60,205 nt of DNA from Christensenellaceae bacterium (lineage in GTDB: Bacteria > Bacillota > Clostridia > Christensenellales > Aristaeellaceae), in the NCBI GenBank assembly GCA_012837835.1, contig DUQK01000010.1, forward strand, positions 1 through 60,205. Direction: 5' to 3'. Below the pieces are notes generated by a model. It was given only the letters and a program-made list of their open reading frames with translations, searched no databases and was not told where the DNA came from. This document shows, piece by piece, positions 8,107 to 18,285 of this stretch (its first letter is position 1; every line of letters starts with the position of its first letter). Position numbers and translations under genes: made by a program.

Positions 8107-9450
8107 ATGTACGGTATGTCGAGTTTGTTTGATAAGTTGTACAAGGTAGTTGAGGATTCTTACTATGATATAGGTGCTCCGGAGAGTGTTTTAGCTGCCA
8201 TATCAGGTGGAGCTGATTCGGTTGCTTTGTTATATTTTTTGCGTAAGCTGGAGTTGCAAAAAGGCATGCGCTTAATGAGTTGCCATGTACACCATGGACT
8301 TAGAGAAACTGCTGATAGGGATGCAATATTTGTGCAAAATCTATGTGAACAGCTTCAGACTACTTTTGTACTTAAAAAAGTTGAGCTTAATACAGCTTCA
8401 AATGTAGAGGCGGAAGCCAGAGTTGCCCGTTACAATGCCCTAAACAGTGTAAAAAAAGAAAACAATATAGATGTAACTGCAACCGGTCATCATATGCAGG
8501 ATCAAGCTGAAACTGTGTTGCTTCACCTAATGTACGGGAGTGGAAGTGCTGGACTTTCCGGAATGCATGAATACCGCGATGGAATTTGGAGACCGTTACT
8601 TAGTATTAAGCCAGAAGAAATATATACTTTTTTGCATAGCGAGGGTATAGAATATTGCTTTGATGAAACAAATGAAGATGAATCATTTATGCGAAATGCA
8701 ATTCGTAAAACTTTGATACCCTCTATGCTTAAATTATATCCAAGGGCAGTTGAGAGCATGTCCCGTTGTGCGGGTATAATAAGGGATGAAGCTATTGCTT
8801 GGCGGGAGTATGCGGTAGAGTGGCTTAGTAAATACGGTTTTTCGCTAAACGGTGTTAATTGGATTTGGCGAAGTGCATTTAACAAGGTGAATATTGCTCT
8901 AAAGCGCCATATTTTAAGGGCTTTATTTAATAAAGTCAGTGATGCCGAACTTTCATTTGAGCAGGTTGAAAACTTTCGCGAATTGATTGAAAGCGATAGT
9001 GTAAACACATTCCATACAGTTAGAGCTAATGTAAACGCCTATATAACTAAAGAACGTGTCCATTTATATAATTACGATATCAACTGGAATGTAGGTATTA
9101 TTGAATATACCGATTATTTAGGCGAATTTGGTGATGGAATATTTACTCAGGCGCTGGATGCTGATAAAATAGCGGGGTCTGTTCTTCGTTTTAGAAGAGA
9201 AGGCGACAGAATACACCCCTTAGGAGCAAAAGGTAGTCAATCTTTAAAACAGTACATGATAGATAAAAAAATTGATATGCCTTTTCGTGATATATGGCCG
9301 CTTTTGGCTAAAGGAAACGAAATTCTATGGGTAATAGGGTATGGCGTGTCACAAAATGCGTCTATTAGAAATAATACAAAGAACATTATTATGGCAAAAT
9401 ATGGTTTTGTTTTACCTGATGGCAATTCTATAAGAGGAGGAAAAAAGTAA
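8107..9450 (+). CDS. tilS: tRNA(Ile) lysidine synthase TilS
   Basis: The enzyme attaches lysine to C34 of the CAU-anticodon isoleucine tRNA using ATP. The PP-loop SGGADS lies near residues 33-38. GHHMQDQAETVL is the second conserved ATPase motif. The C-terminal substrate-binding domain begins around IHPLGAKGSQSLKQYM. Of the order of 447 residues, it has normal family length. No good ribosome binding site precedes any start; 8107 or the ATG at 8116 is plausible, and an upstream TTG at 8041 would add 22 atypical residues. It heads the classical tilS-hpt-ftsH order and its stop overlaps the hpt start (TAATG). Confidence 0.93.
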   Translation: MYGMSSLFDKLYKVVEDSYYDIGAPESVLAAISGGADSVALLYFLRKLELQKGMRLMSCHVHHGLRETADRDAIFVQNLCEQLQTTFVLKKVELNTASNVEAEARVARYNALNSVKKENNIDVTATGHHMQDQAETVLLHLMYGSGSAGLSGMHEYRDGIWRPLLSIKPEEIYTFLHSEGIEYCFDETNEDESFMRNAIRKTLIPSMLKLYPRAVESMSRCAGIIRDEAIAWREYAVEWLSKYGFSLNGVNWIWRSAFNKVNIALKRHILRALFNKVSDAELSFEQVENFRELIESDSVNTFHTVRANVNAYITKERVHLYNYDINWNVGIIEYTDYLGEFGDGIFTQALDADKIAGSVLRFRREGDRIHPLGAKGSQSLKQYMIDKKIDMPFRDIWPLLAKGNEILWVIGYGVSQNASIRNNTKNIIMAKYGFVLPDGNSIRGGKK

Positions 9451-10007
9451 TGAAACAACACACGCTTTTAAAGGATATAGAGCACATTTTATATTCCGAG
9501 GAAGCAATCGCTGAAGCAGTAGATAAAATAGCCAAACAAATTACTGAGGATTATCGTGGCAAATCGCCCGTTTTTATATGCATATTAAAGGGCGCCTCGG
9601 TGTTTTTTACAGATTTAATTAGAAAGGTTGACTTACCTCTTTCTATTGATTTTATGGCGATTTCAAGTTATGGAAGCAGCACAAAGACATCGGGGGTTGT
9701 TCGTATACTAAAAGACCTTGATGAAAGCGTGGAGGGGAAAGATGTAATAATAGTAGAAGATATAATAGACACAGGTCTTACGCTTTCATATATAAAAAAC
9801 ACGCTAATTCAGAGGAAAGTCAACTCTATAAGTATAGCTGCACTTCTTGATAAACCTGAGCGTAGGAAAACTGAGCTTGAAATAGACTACAAGGGTCTGG
9901 TAATTCCCAATGAATTTGTTGTTGGCTATGGGCTTGACTATGATGAAAAATATAGAAACCTATCTTCAATAGGGGTATTAAAGCCTTCGATTTATATGGA
10001 TGAATAA
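9450..10007 (+). CDS. hpt: Hypoxanthine phosphoribosyltransferase
   Basis: This 185-residue purine salvage enzyme converts hypoxanthine and guanine with PRPP to IMP and GMP. The PRPP-binding loop VIIVEDIIDTGLT is near residues 99-111, and SSYGSSTKTSG is the flexible active-site loop. The C-terminal VVGYGLDYDEKYRNL is typical of HPRTases. GAGGAGG lies 6-7 nt before the ATG, inside the end of tilS, so the two are translationally coupled. Confidence 0.96.
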   Translation: MKQHTLLKDIEHILYSEEAIAEAVDKIAKQITEDYRGKSPVFICILKGASVFFTDLIRKVDLPLSIDFMAISSYGSSTKTSGVVRILKDLDESVEGKDVIIVEDIIDTGLTLSYIKNTLIQRKVNSISIAALLDKPERRKTELEIDYKGLVIPNEFVVGYGLDYDEKYRNLSSIGVLKPSIYMDE

Positions 10008-10013
10008 TTATAA

Positions 10014-10043
10014 TTGCATAAAATCTGTTTTGCGTGGTACAAT
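10014..10043 (+). promoter_or_regulatory. Candidate promoter upstream of ftsH
   Basis: TTGCAT, 18 nt, TACAAT, with TGG immediately before the -10 as in an extended -10 element. It lies in the 65-base gap between hpt and ftsH, so ftsH may have its own promoter in addition to read-through. Confidence 0.5.
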
Positions 10044-10072
10044 AAATTGAATACACAAGGAGGACTTTAATT

Positions 10073-11968
10073 TTGCGAAATTCTCGCCGTGGTGCATTTG
10101 GATATATAGCAATGATACTTGCATTTATATTTCTTGCGGTAATGATGTCAGACAGCATGAAAATGCCTGTGAATAAAATTTCATATCCTGAACTGTTGCA
10201 AAAACTTAGAAATGATGAAATTGACAGGGTTTCTATACGTGGAAACCTTTTGGTTGGGCGCAATAAGGTAAGCATAATAGCGCTTCGCGATTACCCAGAC
10301 AGGTATGATTTTGAAACGACTATAGGCCCTGATTTTTATGATACTGTGCTTACTATGTACGCCAATAAAAACAATATCCCAGTTGATAATGTGAGCGTTG
10401 ATGATTTAAATTTTAAAATTGATTATCTTCCGCCTGTTCAGACACCTTGGTATTTGGAATTGCTGCCCTTTGTTATTCCATTGCTGCTTGTAATGGCTTT
10501 TTGGTATGTTATGCTCAAACAGCAAGGCGGTGGCGGAAAGGTAATGAACTTTGGCAAAAGCCAAGCTAATCTTGCGGACCCCAGTAAAAACAAAATCACA
10601 TTTGAAGATGTTGCGGGAGCTGACGAAGAAAAGGAAGAGCTTAAAGAAATAGTTGACTTCCTAAAAAACCCAAAGAAATATATTGAGCTTGGTGCTCGTA
10701 TACCAAAGGGAGTATTGCTTGTAGGCCCACCCGGTACCGGTAAAACTCTACTAGCAAAAGCTGTTGCGGGTGAAGCTAAGGTGCCTTTTTATACGATAAG
10801 CGGTTCAGATTTTGTTGAAATGTTTGTGGGTGTTGGCGCAAGCAGGGTTAGGGATCTATTTGAACAGGCAAAGCGCACCGCACCTAGTATAGTATTTATA
10901 GATGAGATAGATGCAGTTGGTCGCCATAGGGGAGCTGGGCTTGGCGGCGGGCATGATGAGCGGGAGCAGACGCTAAATCAGCTTCTGGTTGAAATGGATG
11001 GTTTTACAACTAATGAGGGAGTAATTGTAATGGCTGCTACCAACCGTAGGGACATTTTAGACCCTGCGCTACTGCGTCCCGGCAGGTTTGACAGGCAAGT
11101 AACTGTACATTATCCTGATATTGACGGACGCGTTGCCATATTAAAGGTGCATTCAAAGGGAAAGCCGCTTGCTGATGATGTGGATTTAGAAAACATAGCT
11201 AAACGCACACCCTTTTCAACTGGCGCTGATCTTGAAAACATAATGAACGAAAGCGCGATAATAGCTGCACGCAACAAGGATAAAAAAATAAGCCAGCAAT
11301 ACCTTATAGAGGCGGTAGAGCGTGTACAGATGGGACCTGAAAAGAAAAGCCATAAGGTGTTGGAAGAGGATAAGCGTATAGTTGCCTATCATGAGGCGGG
11401 TCACGCGATAGTAGGGCATTTCTTGCCGCTTTGTGATGAAGTGCATACGGTTACTATAGTACCAAGGGGACAGGCGGGCGGATTTACCTTATCTCTCCCC
11501 GAAAAAGAATATGATATGCAAAGCAGAAGCAGGTTACTTCAGATGATTTCAATGATGCTCGGGGGTCATGCTTCAAACAAGCTGATAGAAAAGGATATAT
11601 ATACAGGTGCGCAGTCCGATCTTAAACGTGCAACCGACATAGTGCGGCATATGATAACAAAGCTTGGAATGAGCGAAGAAATCGGCACTATTTATTTAGG
11701 AAGCGATCAAGAAGTATTTGTCGGAATGGAGTTTGGGCAGTCTAGGGAATTTAGCGAAGAAGTTGCTGCTAAAATAGATAATGAAATATCAAAAACTCTG
11801 GACGAGTGCTACAAAGTAGCAATGGATACATTAAAAGAACATATAGACGAACTACACGGGCTTGCTAATTTATTAATAGAAAAAGAAACCATAAATCGTG
11901 AAGAGTTTGTTGCTTTTATTGATACATATAAAGAACCCGAACCTGAACCGGTAACTGATGCCGAATAA
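10073..11968 (+). CDS. ftsH: ATP-dependent zinc metalloprotease FtsH
   Basis: This membrane-anchored AAA+ protease degrades membrane and short-lived regulatory proteins. Two membrane segments flank the extracytoplasmic domain (about residues 10-27 and 126-146). The AAA module has Walker A GPPGTGKT near 219-226, Walker B IVFIDEID and the second region of homology [20 protein letters not shown]. The zinc site HEAGH is near 443. At 631 residues it is of normal length. The start is a TTG placed 8-9 nt after AAGGAGGA. Confidence 0.97.
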   Translation: MRNSRRGAFGYIAMILAFIFLAVMMSDSMKMPVNKISYPELLQKLRNDEIDRVSIRGNLLVGRNKVSIIALRDYPDRYDFETTIGPDFYDTVLTMYANKNNIPVDNVSVDDLNFKIDYLPPVQTPWYLELLPFVIPLLLVMAFWYVMLKQQGGGGKVMNFGKSQANLADPSKNKITFEDVAGADEEKEELKEIVDFLKNPKKYIELGARIPKGVLLVGPPGTGKTLLAKAVAGEAKVPFYTISGSDFVEMFVGVGASRVRDLFEQAKRTAPSIVFIDEIDAVGRHRGAGLGGGHDEREQTLNQLLVEMDGFTTNEGVIVMAATNRRDILDPALLRPGRFDRQVTVHYPDIDGRVAILKVHSKGKPLADDVDLENIAKRTPFSTGADLENIMNESAIIAARNKDKKISQQYLIEAVERVQMGPEKKSHKVLEEDKRIVAYHEAGHAIVGHFLPLCDEVHTVTIVPRGQAGGFTLSLPEKEYDMQSRSRLLQMISMMLGGHASNKLIEKDIYTGAQSDLKRATDIVRHMITKLGMSEEIGTIYLGSDQEVFVGMEFGQSREFSEEVAAKIDNEISKTLDECYKVAMDTLKEHIDELHGLANLLIEKETINREEFVAFIDTYKEPEPEPVTDAE

Positions 11969-11985
11969 TTTCCGAGGTTTGCGTT

Positions 11986-12843
11986 ATGCGGGTTGATTTT
12001 CATGTTCACACAAGCGCTTCTGATGGCATGCTTGAGCCTGCAAGCATTTTTTCCATGGCGAAAGGATTAAAGCTGGATGGCTTAGCTATCACAGACCACG
12101 ATACGATAAGCGCTGTCGCAGCTTCAAAAAAAATTGCCAAGGAGCTTAATATGCTATGTATATCCGGTCTTGAGCTTAGTTGTAATGAAGATGGAACCAG
12201 CATACATGTACTTGCATATGGCTTGGATTATAATAATAGGAAACTGTTATCCTATTTAGCACATTATCGCAAGGGTAAATTATTAAGGCTCAATAATATT
12301 CTGAATAAACTATCTGTGTTAGGTCTTCCAATTACAGTTGAAGAATTGGGAGTTGATGTAGAAAATCCCAACCGCGTTCATATAGCAAGGGTTATGGTTA
12401 GGAAGAACTACGTTAAAAGCAACAGACAGGCGTTTAATGAGTATCTAGGCAAGGGTGAGAAGGCTTATTTTTCATACGAAAAGCCCTCTGCATCGGATGG
12501 TATAATGTTTCTAAATGAAATTGGGGCGGTTACAGTAATTGCCCATCCCAGCCTTATAAAACTTCCCCGGGAAGAGATTATTTCAAACATTGTAAAATGG
12601 AAAGCTTTAGGTTTGGATGGAATTGAAGTATATCACCCTTCACACAGTTGTTCTGATAACGCTTTTTGGTATTCAATAGCACGCTCCAATGGTCTATTAG
12701 TAACCGGAGGAAGTGATTTTCATTGTAACCTTACAAAGAGTGAAAACCATGGTTTTTTAGGACAGATGTTGCCAAAGTGGGTAACTGCCAAACAGGATAC
12801 GGATACAATTTTACAATTCATTAAAGAGGAAGCTTATCTGTGA
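11986..12843 (+). CDS. PHP domain phosphoesterase
   Basis: A 285-residue PHP (polymerase and histidinol phosphatase) metal-dependent phosphoesterase, similar in layout to the RNase AM / 3',5'-nucleoside bisphosphate phosphatase (TrpH/YciV) group. The metal motifs are DFHVHTSASDG (residues 4-14), ITDHDT and, near the end, GGSDFHC. It starts 17 bases after ftsH and its end overlaps the VanW gene by four bases. The substrate is inferred only at the family level: 5' ends of short RNAs or pAp-like nucleotides. Confidence 0.87.
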   Translation: MRVDFHVHTSASDGMLEPASIFSMAKGLKLDGLAITDHDTISAVAASKKIAKELNMLCISGLELSCNEDGTSIHVLAYGLDYNNRKLLSYLAHYRKGKLLRLNNILNKLSVLGLPITVEELGVDVENPNRVHIARVMVRKNYVKSNRQAFNEYLGKGEKAYFSYEKPSASDGIMFLNEIGAVTVIAHPSLIKLPREEIISNIVKWKALGLDGIEVYHPSHSCSDNAFWYSIARSNGLLVTGGSDFHCNLTKSENHGFLGQMLPKWVTAKQDTDTILQFIKEEAYL

Positions 12844-14477
12844 ACGAAAATCAAAATCATTACAGAGGGAAAACACCTCCTCAAAACATACATAGAGGGC
12901 AACCAAGGCAGACGCTTGTTAACAACGGGCATTATTATGGCGATAAAAATCGGATGAACACAAAAGCTTCTCGCGCTTCAAAGAATAATGGATTTGTTGG
13001 TAGAAAGACTAACAGACCCATAAAGTCCGGTGATAAAAGAAGGTTTCCAAAGCTGCTTTTTGCTTTGCTAATAATTTTGTTACTTGCTGCTGGGGCGTAT
13101 TACGGCTTACAAAAAATACGCGAAAATAAAGTTGCAGCTGAAATAGCTCCCTATGAAAATGTATACGGCGCTGAAATATATATAAACGACGTACCCATTG
13201 CAGGTCTTACTCCATCGCAAGCCTTGGAAGCTGTTTCTGCAAAGATGTATGAGAGAACGCAAGCTTGGCAGCTGGATTTAACATATAATGGCTGGAAGTT
13301 CTACACGCTAAGTTACAATACCCTAGGTATTAGTTTTTCTGAGAGCACGTTATATCCTTATCTAAACGAGGCTTGGGCGCTTACTCACACTGGTGATGTA
13401 TATATGCGTAAGCAAGCTATTTTAAACAGAAAAAACAATCCATACAGGGTATACACTACTAAACAGGAATTTAATGATTCCAACTTAACTGATATTCTAG
13501 TGCAGATAGCAAATTCCATATATAAAGAACCTATGGATGCTATGCTTATACAGTTTAGACCCGACGATGCAAATCCGTTTTTAATAAGGGAAGAACAGGT
13601 AGGTATGAGTCTTGATGTTGAAAGCGCAAAACAAAAAATACTTGAAATGGCGGCATCAGGCGTTGGGGGAAAGTTTGAAATTGAACCCACAACCATACAA
13701 CCTAAAATAACTAAGGTGCAGGTTGAACAGAAAGTAGCATTACGCGCAGAAGCGAGCACTGCTATAAGTAAGTATTCAACAGACAATCGCAACAATAATA
13801 TAAGGATATCTCTTGCCAAGATAAACGGAACTATTCTTGAGCCGGGTGAAACTTTGAGCTTTAACAAGGTAGTCGGCCCTAGGACAATAAAGGCTGGTTT
13901 CTTTGAAGCTGATGAGATGGTAAAAGGGGATCTTGTTACAGGGGTTGGCGGTGGTGTATGTCAGTCCAGCTCTACGCTCTATCAGGCTGCGCTTAAAGCT
14001 GGTATGAGCATAACTGATAGAGATATACACTCCGCTCCTGTACTCTATACCGAAAAAGGTTTTGATGCAACGGTTTTCTTAAGCCGAGATAGAAATATTG
14101 ACTTTAAGTTTAAGAATACATCTTCCTCAAGGATTTATATAACCGCACATGTAATAAAAGGGAGTAGCAAAAATAGCCTTATCTGTAGAATTCGTATATA
14201 CGGCGAATCGCTCGGAGATGGTGTAATATACAAGCTAAAATCCGTTACAGACCAAGTTTTAAAGACAGATGAAATTATATATGTACCCGATAAAGAACAG
14301 GAATGTGTTGTCTATAAGGACGAAACCAAACTTAAGAGAAAAGCTGAGGATGGTTATATAGTATCAACATATTTAAGAAAGTATCAGCATGGAAACCTTA
14401 TTGAAGAAACTTTGATAAGCCGAGATGAATACAAACCAAAACCCACTGAATATTGGCAGGGAACCACGTATAGATAA
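12840..14477 (+). CDS. VanW family protein with peptidoglycan-binding-4 repeats
   Basis: A 545-residue membrane-anchored wall protein. A basic cytoplasmic tail of about 68 residues precedes one membrane segment (71-90). Two PG_binding_4-like repeats (one starting IYINDVPIAGLTPSQALEAV) come next, then the VanW domain with LEPGETLSFNKVVGPRT and VGGGVCQSSSTLYQAAL, and a C-terminal G5-like strand region. VanW proteins are found with glycopeptide resistance loci but occur widely in Clostridia as cell-envelope proteins of uncertain role. No van genes are nearby. The start is GTG, overlapping the PHP gene. Confidence 0.9.
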   Translation: MNENQNHYRGKTPPQNIHRGQPRQTLVNNGHYYGDKNRMNTKASRASKNNGFVGRKTNRPIKSGDKRRFPKLLFALLIILLLAAGAYYGLQKIRENKVAAEIAPYENVYGAEIYINDVPIAGLTPSQALEAVSAKMYERTQAWQLDLTYNGWKFYTLSYNTLGISFSESTLYPYLNEAWALTHTGDVYMRKQAILNRKNNPYRVYTTKQEFNDSNLTDILVQIANSIYKEPMDAMLIQFRPDDANPFLIREEQVGMSLDVESAKQKILEMAASGVGGKFEIEPTTIQPKITKVQVEQKVALRAEASTAISKYSTDNRNNNIRISLAKINGTILEPGETLSFNKVVGPRTIKAGFFEADEMVKGDLVTGVGGGVCQSSSTLYQAALKAGMSITDRDIHSAPVLYTEKGFDATVFLSRDRNIDFKFKNTSSSRIYITAHVIKGSSKNSLICRIRIYGESLGDGVIYKLKSVTDQVLKTDEIIYVPDKEQECVVYKDETKLKRKAEDGYIVSTYLRKYQHGNLIEETLISRDEYKPKPTEYWQGTTYR

Positions 14478-14537
14478 TTTAACATATTGAAAAAATATGC
14501 AGAGTATGCTATTATTTATGCATAAGGAGTTGAGGTA

Positions 14538-15389
14538 GTGCAGTCATATTTTATATTTGCAAATCCGTATAAACCTGAAACTGTAACGGTGGCAAGTAAG
14601 CTGCTGCATACCCTTCAAGAATATAATGTAAATGTATATCTTGAACCATGGCTATATAGCAAAATTAATTTAGGGCAGGCGCTCAGATTTGAAGATATAA
14701 GCTGCGATATTACTTCAATCATATCCCTTGGTGGTGATGGTACGCTGCTTAGAATCGTACCAAAAGCTGCTGAATGTGATGTGCCAATACTTGGAATAAA
14801 CCTTGGTCACATAGGCTTTCTTATGGAGGCAGAGGTACAGCAGTTATCCGATGTTGCAAAAAGGCTTATATCGGGTGATTTTGAAATAGAAAAGCGTATG
14901 CTGCTTGAAGCGGAAATTAACAAGGATAAAAAATATCTGCTGCTTAATGATATTGCCTTTATGCGTGGCAATAATCCTAGCAGCATTGTTGTGTCTGTAC
15001 TTGCAGATGATGAGAAGATTTTTGATATACATGGTGATGGGGTATTAATATCAACTCCAACAGGCACTACAGGATATGGTATTTCTGCAGGTGGACCCGT
15101 AATATCCCCTAGGCTTGACTGTATAGCCGTAATTCCGGTTTGCTCTCATGTTTTGCATCAGCGACCGGTTGTGCTTCCTGATAGTCAGATTATATATATT
15201 AATGCAAAATATCCGCCTTTTGGAAGATCCTATCAGGTGGTGATAGATGGTCAAATATCTCTTGAAATAGAGGAAAATGTAGACATATCCATTAAAAGAG
15301 CTAAGGAAATGGTTTCTTTCATTCGTTTTTCAAAACAACGTTTTTTAACAAGACTGCATGAAAAACAGATGGAATGGAATGTAAACTGA
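14538..15389 (+). CDS. nadK: NAD kinase
   Basis: It phosphorylates NAD to NADP with ATP or polyphosphate. GGDGT (in SLGGDGTLLR, near residues 65-74) is the nucleotide motif. LLNDIAF carries the conserved NE/ND pair, and TPTGTTGYGISAGGPV the second glycine-rich motif. At 283 residues it is of usual length. The start is GTG with AAGGAG 8 nt upstream. The nadK-argR-recN order is typical of Firmicutes. Confidence 0.96.
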   Translation: MQSYFIFANPYKPETVTVASKLLHTLQEYNVNVYLEPWLYSKINLGQALRFEDISCDITSIISLGGDGTLLRIVPKAAECDVPILGINLGHIGFLMEAEVQQLSDVAKRLISGDFEIEKRMLLEAEINKDKKYLLLNDIAFMRGNNPSSIVVSVLADDEKIFDIHGDGVLISTPTGTTGYGISAGGPVISPRLDCIAVIPVCSHVLHQRPVVLPDSQIIYINAKYPPFGRSYQVVIDGQISLEIEENVDISIKRAKEMVSFIRFSKQRFLTRLHEKQMEWNVN

Positions 15390-15402
15390 AGGAGGTGTAT
15401 CT

Positions 15403-15852
15403 ATGAAAAATGCAAGACAGGCAATGATACTAAATCTTGTGAATGAACGAGAGATTAGAACGCAGGAGGAGTTAGCTGAAATATTAAGGGAACAGGGCGT
15501 AAATGTAACGCAGGCAACTGTTTCGCGCGATATAAAGGAGCTAAGATTACTTAAAATACTCTCTCCATCCGGTGGCTATCGGTATGCGACATCGGAGCAT
15601 GCGGAACACGGTATATCAGAGCGATTTGTGCGACTATTTACAGATTCGGTTCTATCAATTGAAAGCGCTGGCAATATCGTTGTTATTAGAACACTATCGG
15701 GTGCCGCCGCGGTTGCAGGAGAAGCGATAGACGGTATGCGCTGGGAAGAGATATTAGGGAGTATATCCGGCGATAACACTATTTTTGTAGTTGTTAGAAC
15801 ACCGGAGGAAGCGACATTAGTTGTTAAAAAGTTTAAGGAAATATTGAATTAA
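15403..15852 (+). CDS. argR: Arginine repressor ArgR
   Basis: A 149-residue hexameric arginine-dependent repressor. The winged helix at residues 1-70 contains TQATVSRDIKELRLLK. The C-terminal arginine-binding domain has GNIVVIRTLSGAAAVAGEAID and SGDNTIFVV. The ribosome binding site AAGGAGGTG is strong. No arginine genes lie in the window; its position between nadK and recN is a conserved syntenic arrangement rather than a clue to targets. Confidence 0.96.
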   Translation: MKNARQAMILNLVNEREIRTQEELAEILREQGVNVTQATVSRDIKELRLLKILSPSGGYRYATSEHAEHGISERFVRLFTDSVLSIESAGNIVVIRTLSGAAAVAGEAIDGMRWEEILGSISGDNTIFVVVRTPEEATLVVKKFKEILN

Positions 15853-15865
15853 TTAAGGGTTTAAA

Positions 15866-17572
15866 GTGTTAACGCAGCTATTGATAAAGAACCTTGCTAT
15901 TATAGAGGAGCTTGAGCTGCCCTTTTATGGTGGTTTAACCGTTCTATCTGGAGAAACGGGAGCAGGCAAATCTATAGTTGTGGATGCTGTTTCTCTGGTA
16001 CTTGGTGCCAGAGCGGACAAAAGCTTAATACGCTCTGGTGAAGATAAGGCTTATGTGGAAGCTATGTTTTCCATTGAGCAAAATGCTGCTGTAAAACAGT
16101 TGTTGTATGAGCAGGGTTTTGAGTATAATGAAAGTGTAGTGCTTTCCCGTGAAATATATCAAAGCGGCAGGAACGTATGTAGAATAAACGGAACAATGGT
16201 TACGTTACAGGTACTTAAAGACATTGCTTCTAATCTTATGGAAATCCACGGTCAACATGAACATCAAGCGCTTATGGCTGAGGTAAACCATATAAAATTT
16301 TTAGATGCCATGGGAGAGCCAACACATCAGGAGCTATTACTATCTGTTTTAGAACTTTCTGAGGAATGCAACGCGAAGCGAGAAGAGCTTCAAAAGCTTA
16401 TTAATACACAGAGCTTAAGAGCTGAGCGCCTAGAAATCTTAACAAAACAACAGACTGAAATTGAAAATGCTAAACTTCGTATAGGTGAAGAAGAAGAACT
16501 AACCCGTGTAAAGGAAACGCTTAAAAATAAGGATAAAATAATACGTTCGCTAAATACGGCAAACGAAATTTTATTTTCTTCAGATGCAGCAGCAGTGCCT
16601 GCTTTTTTTGATGCAATGCAGGCATTATATACCCTCTCTGCATTGGATGGTAGCTTTGAAGCGTTATACAAGCGTATGAGTTCAATTTACTATGAAGCTG
16701 AAGATTTGCAGTATGCAATAAATGATATGCGAAGTGAAGTCAGCACTGAGGGTATGAGCCTTGAGGAGGTGGAGGCAAGGCTTGATACTATTCGAAGGCT
16801 GGAATTCAAATATGGCATCTCTATTGAAAAGGTTCTGAGTAAGCTTGAGAGCATAAAAGAAGAAATAAATTTATACAGCTCACTTGATGAAGAAATAGAA
16901 ACAATATGGGCTGAACTTTCTAAAAAAGAAAGACAGTATTTTGAAGCAGCGCAAAAGCTTTCAAATTCAAGAATAAAGCTTGCAAAAATTGTTAAAAACA
17001 AGATTGAAGATGAATTATTCCATCTTAACATGAAAGCAGCCAAGTTCTTTATAGATATTAATACCGACAAATCAAGAATTAGTACTCAGGGTTTTGATCG
17101 CGTAAGTTTTTTAATCGCCCCTAATGTTGGCGAGGAAGCAAAACCTTTGAGTAAGACTGCATCAGGCGGGGAATTATCCCGAATAATGCTTGCAATAAAA
17201 GCTTCTGCGGCAGATAAAAATATGATATCTGGCATGGTGTTTGACGAAATAGACACAGGCATTTCCGGTGAAACCGCCAAGGTTGTTGCGGAAAAAATGT
17301 GGGATATCGCCGCATACAGGCAGGTTATTGCTGTAACGCATTTACAACAAATAGCAACCATGGCATCAAAGCAGATAATTGTAAAAAAGCGTGAATTAAG
17401 CGGGAGGACGCTTACCACTGCGTATTATATGACGGATGAAGAAAGAATAAACGAGATAGCAAGAATGCTTGGCGAAACAAAGATAGAATCCGGCAGTGCA
17501 AAGGCACATGCAAAGCTCATGCTTAAAGAAGCCAGTGATTATAGAAAAAAGCACGCTAATAAATTTGATTGA
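15866..17572 (+). CDS. recN: DNA repair protein RecN
   Basis: A 568-residue SMC-like ATPase in double-strand break repair. Walker A GETGAGKS is near residues 30-37, then a long coiled coil (about 155-370), ABC signature ASGGELSR near 432 and Walker B MVFDEIDTGISG. The start is GTG 13 bases after argR with a weak ribosome binding site, suggesting dependence on the upstream transcript. Confidence 0.96.
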   Translation: MLTQLLIKNLAIIEELELPFYGGLTVLSGETGAGKSIVVDAVSLVLGARADKSLIRSGEDKAYVEAMFSIEQNAAVKQLLYEQGFEYNESVVLSREIYQSGRNVCRINGTMVTLQVLKDIASNLMEIHGQHEHQALMAEVNHIKFLDAMGEPTHQELLLSVLELSEECNAKREELQKLINTQSLRAERLEILTKQQTEIENAKLRIGEEEELTRVKETLKNKDKIIRSLNTANEILFSSDAAAVPAFFDAMQALYTLSALDGSFEALYKRMSSIYYEAEDLQYAINDMRSEVSTEGMSLEEVEARLDTIRRLEFKYGISIEKVLSKLESIKEEINLYSSLDEEIETIWAELSKKERQYFEAAQKLSNSRIKLAKIVKNKIEDELFHLNMKAAKFFIDINTDKSRISTQGFDRVSFLIAPNVGEEAKPLSKTASGGELSRIMLAIKASAADKNMISGMVFDEIDTGISGETAKVVAEKMWDIAAYRQVIAVTHLQQIATMASKQIIVKKRELSGRTLTTAYYMTDEERINEIARMLGETKIESGSAKAHAKLMLKEASDYRKKHANKFD

Positions 17573-17593
17573 TATTTCCTACTGGGTTATAAT
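17565..17593 (+). promoter_or_regulatory. Promoter of upp
   Basis: TTGATT, 17 nt, TATAAT, ending 38 bases before the upp start codon and overlapping the very end of recN. Spacing and boxes fit a vegetative sigma-A promoter. Confidence 0.65.
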
Positions 17594-17616
17594 ACCTAAG
17601 GACACAAAACTACTAG

Positions 17617-18264
<648 letters not shown>

Positions 18265-18285
18265 TAGAACTTGAAAGGACATACA

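Noticed and set aside
8523-9008. 161-codon minus-strand open frame
   Set aside because: It is antisense to tilS, whose motifs and codon pattern are clear; no independent support.
13385-13867. 160-codon minus-strand open frame
   Set aside because: It is antisense to the VanW gene and has no start signals.
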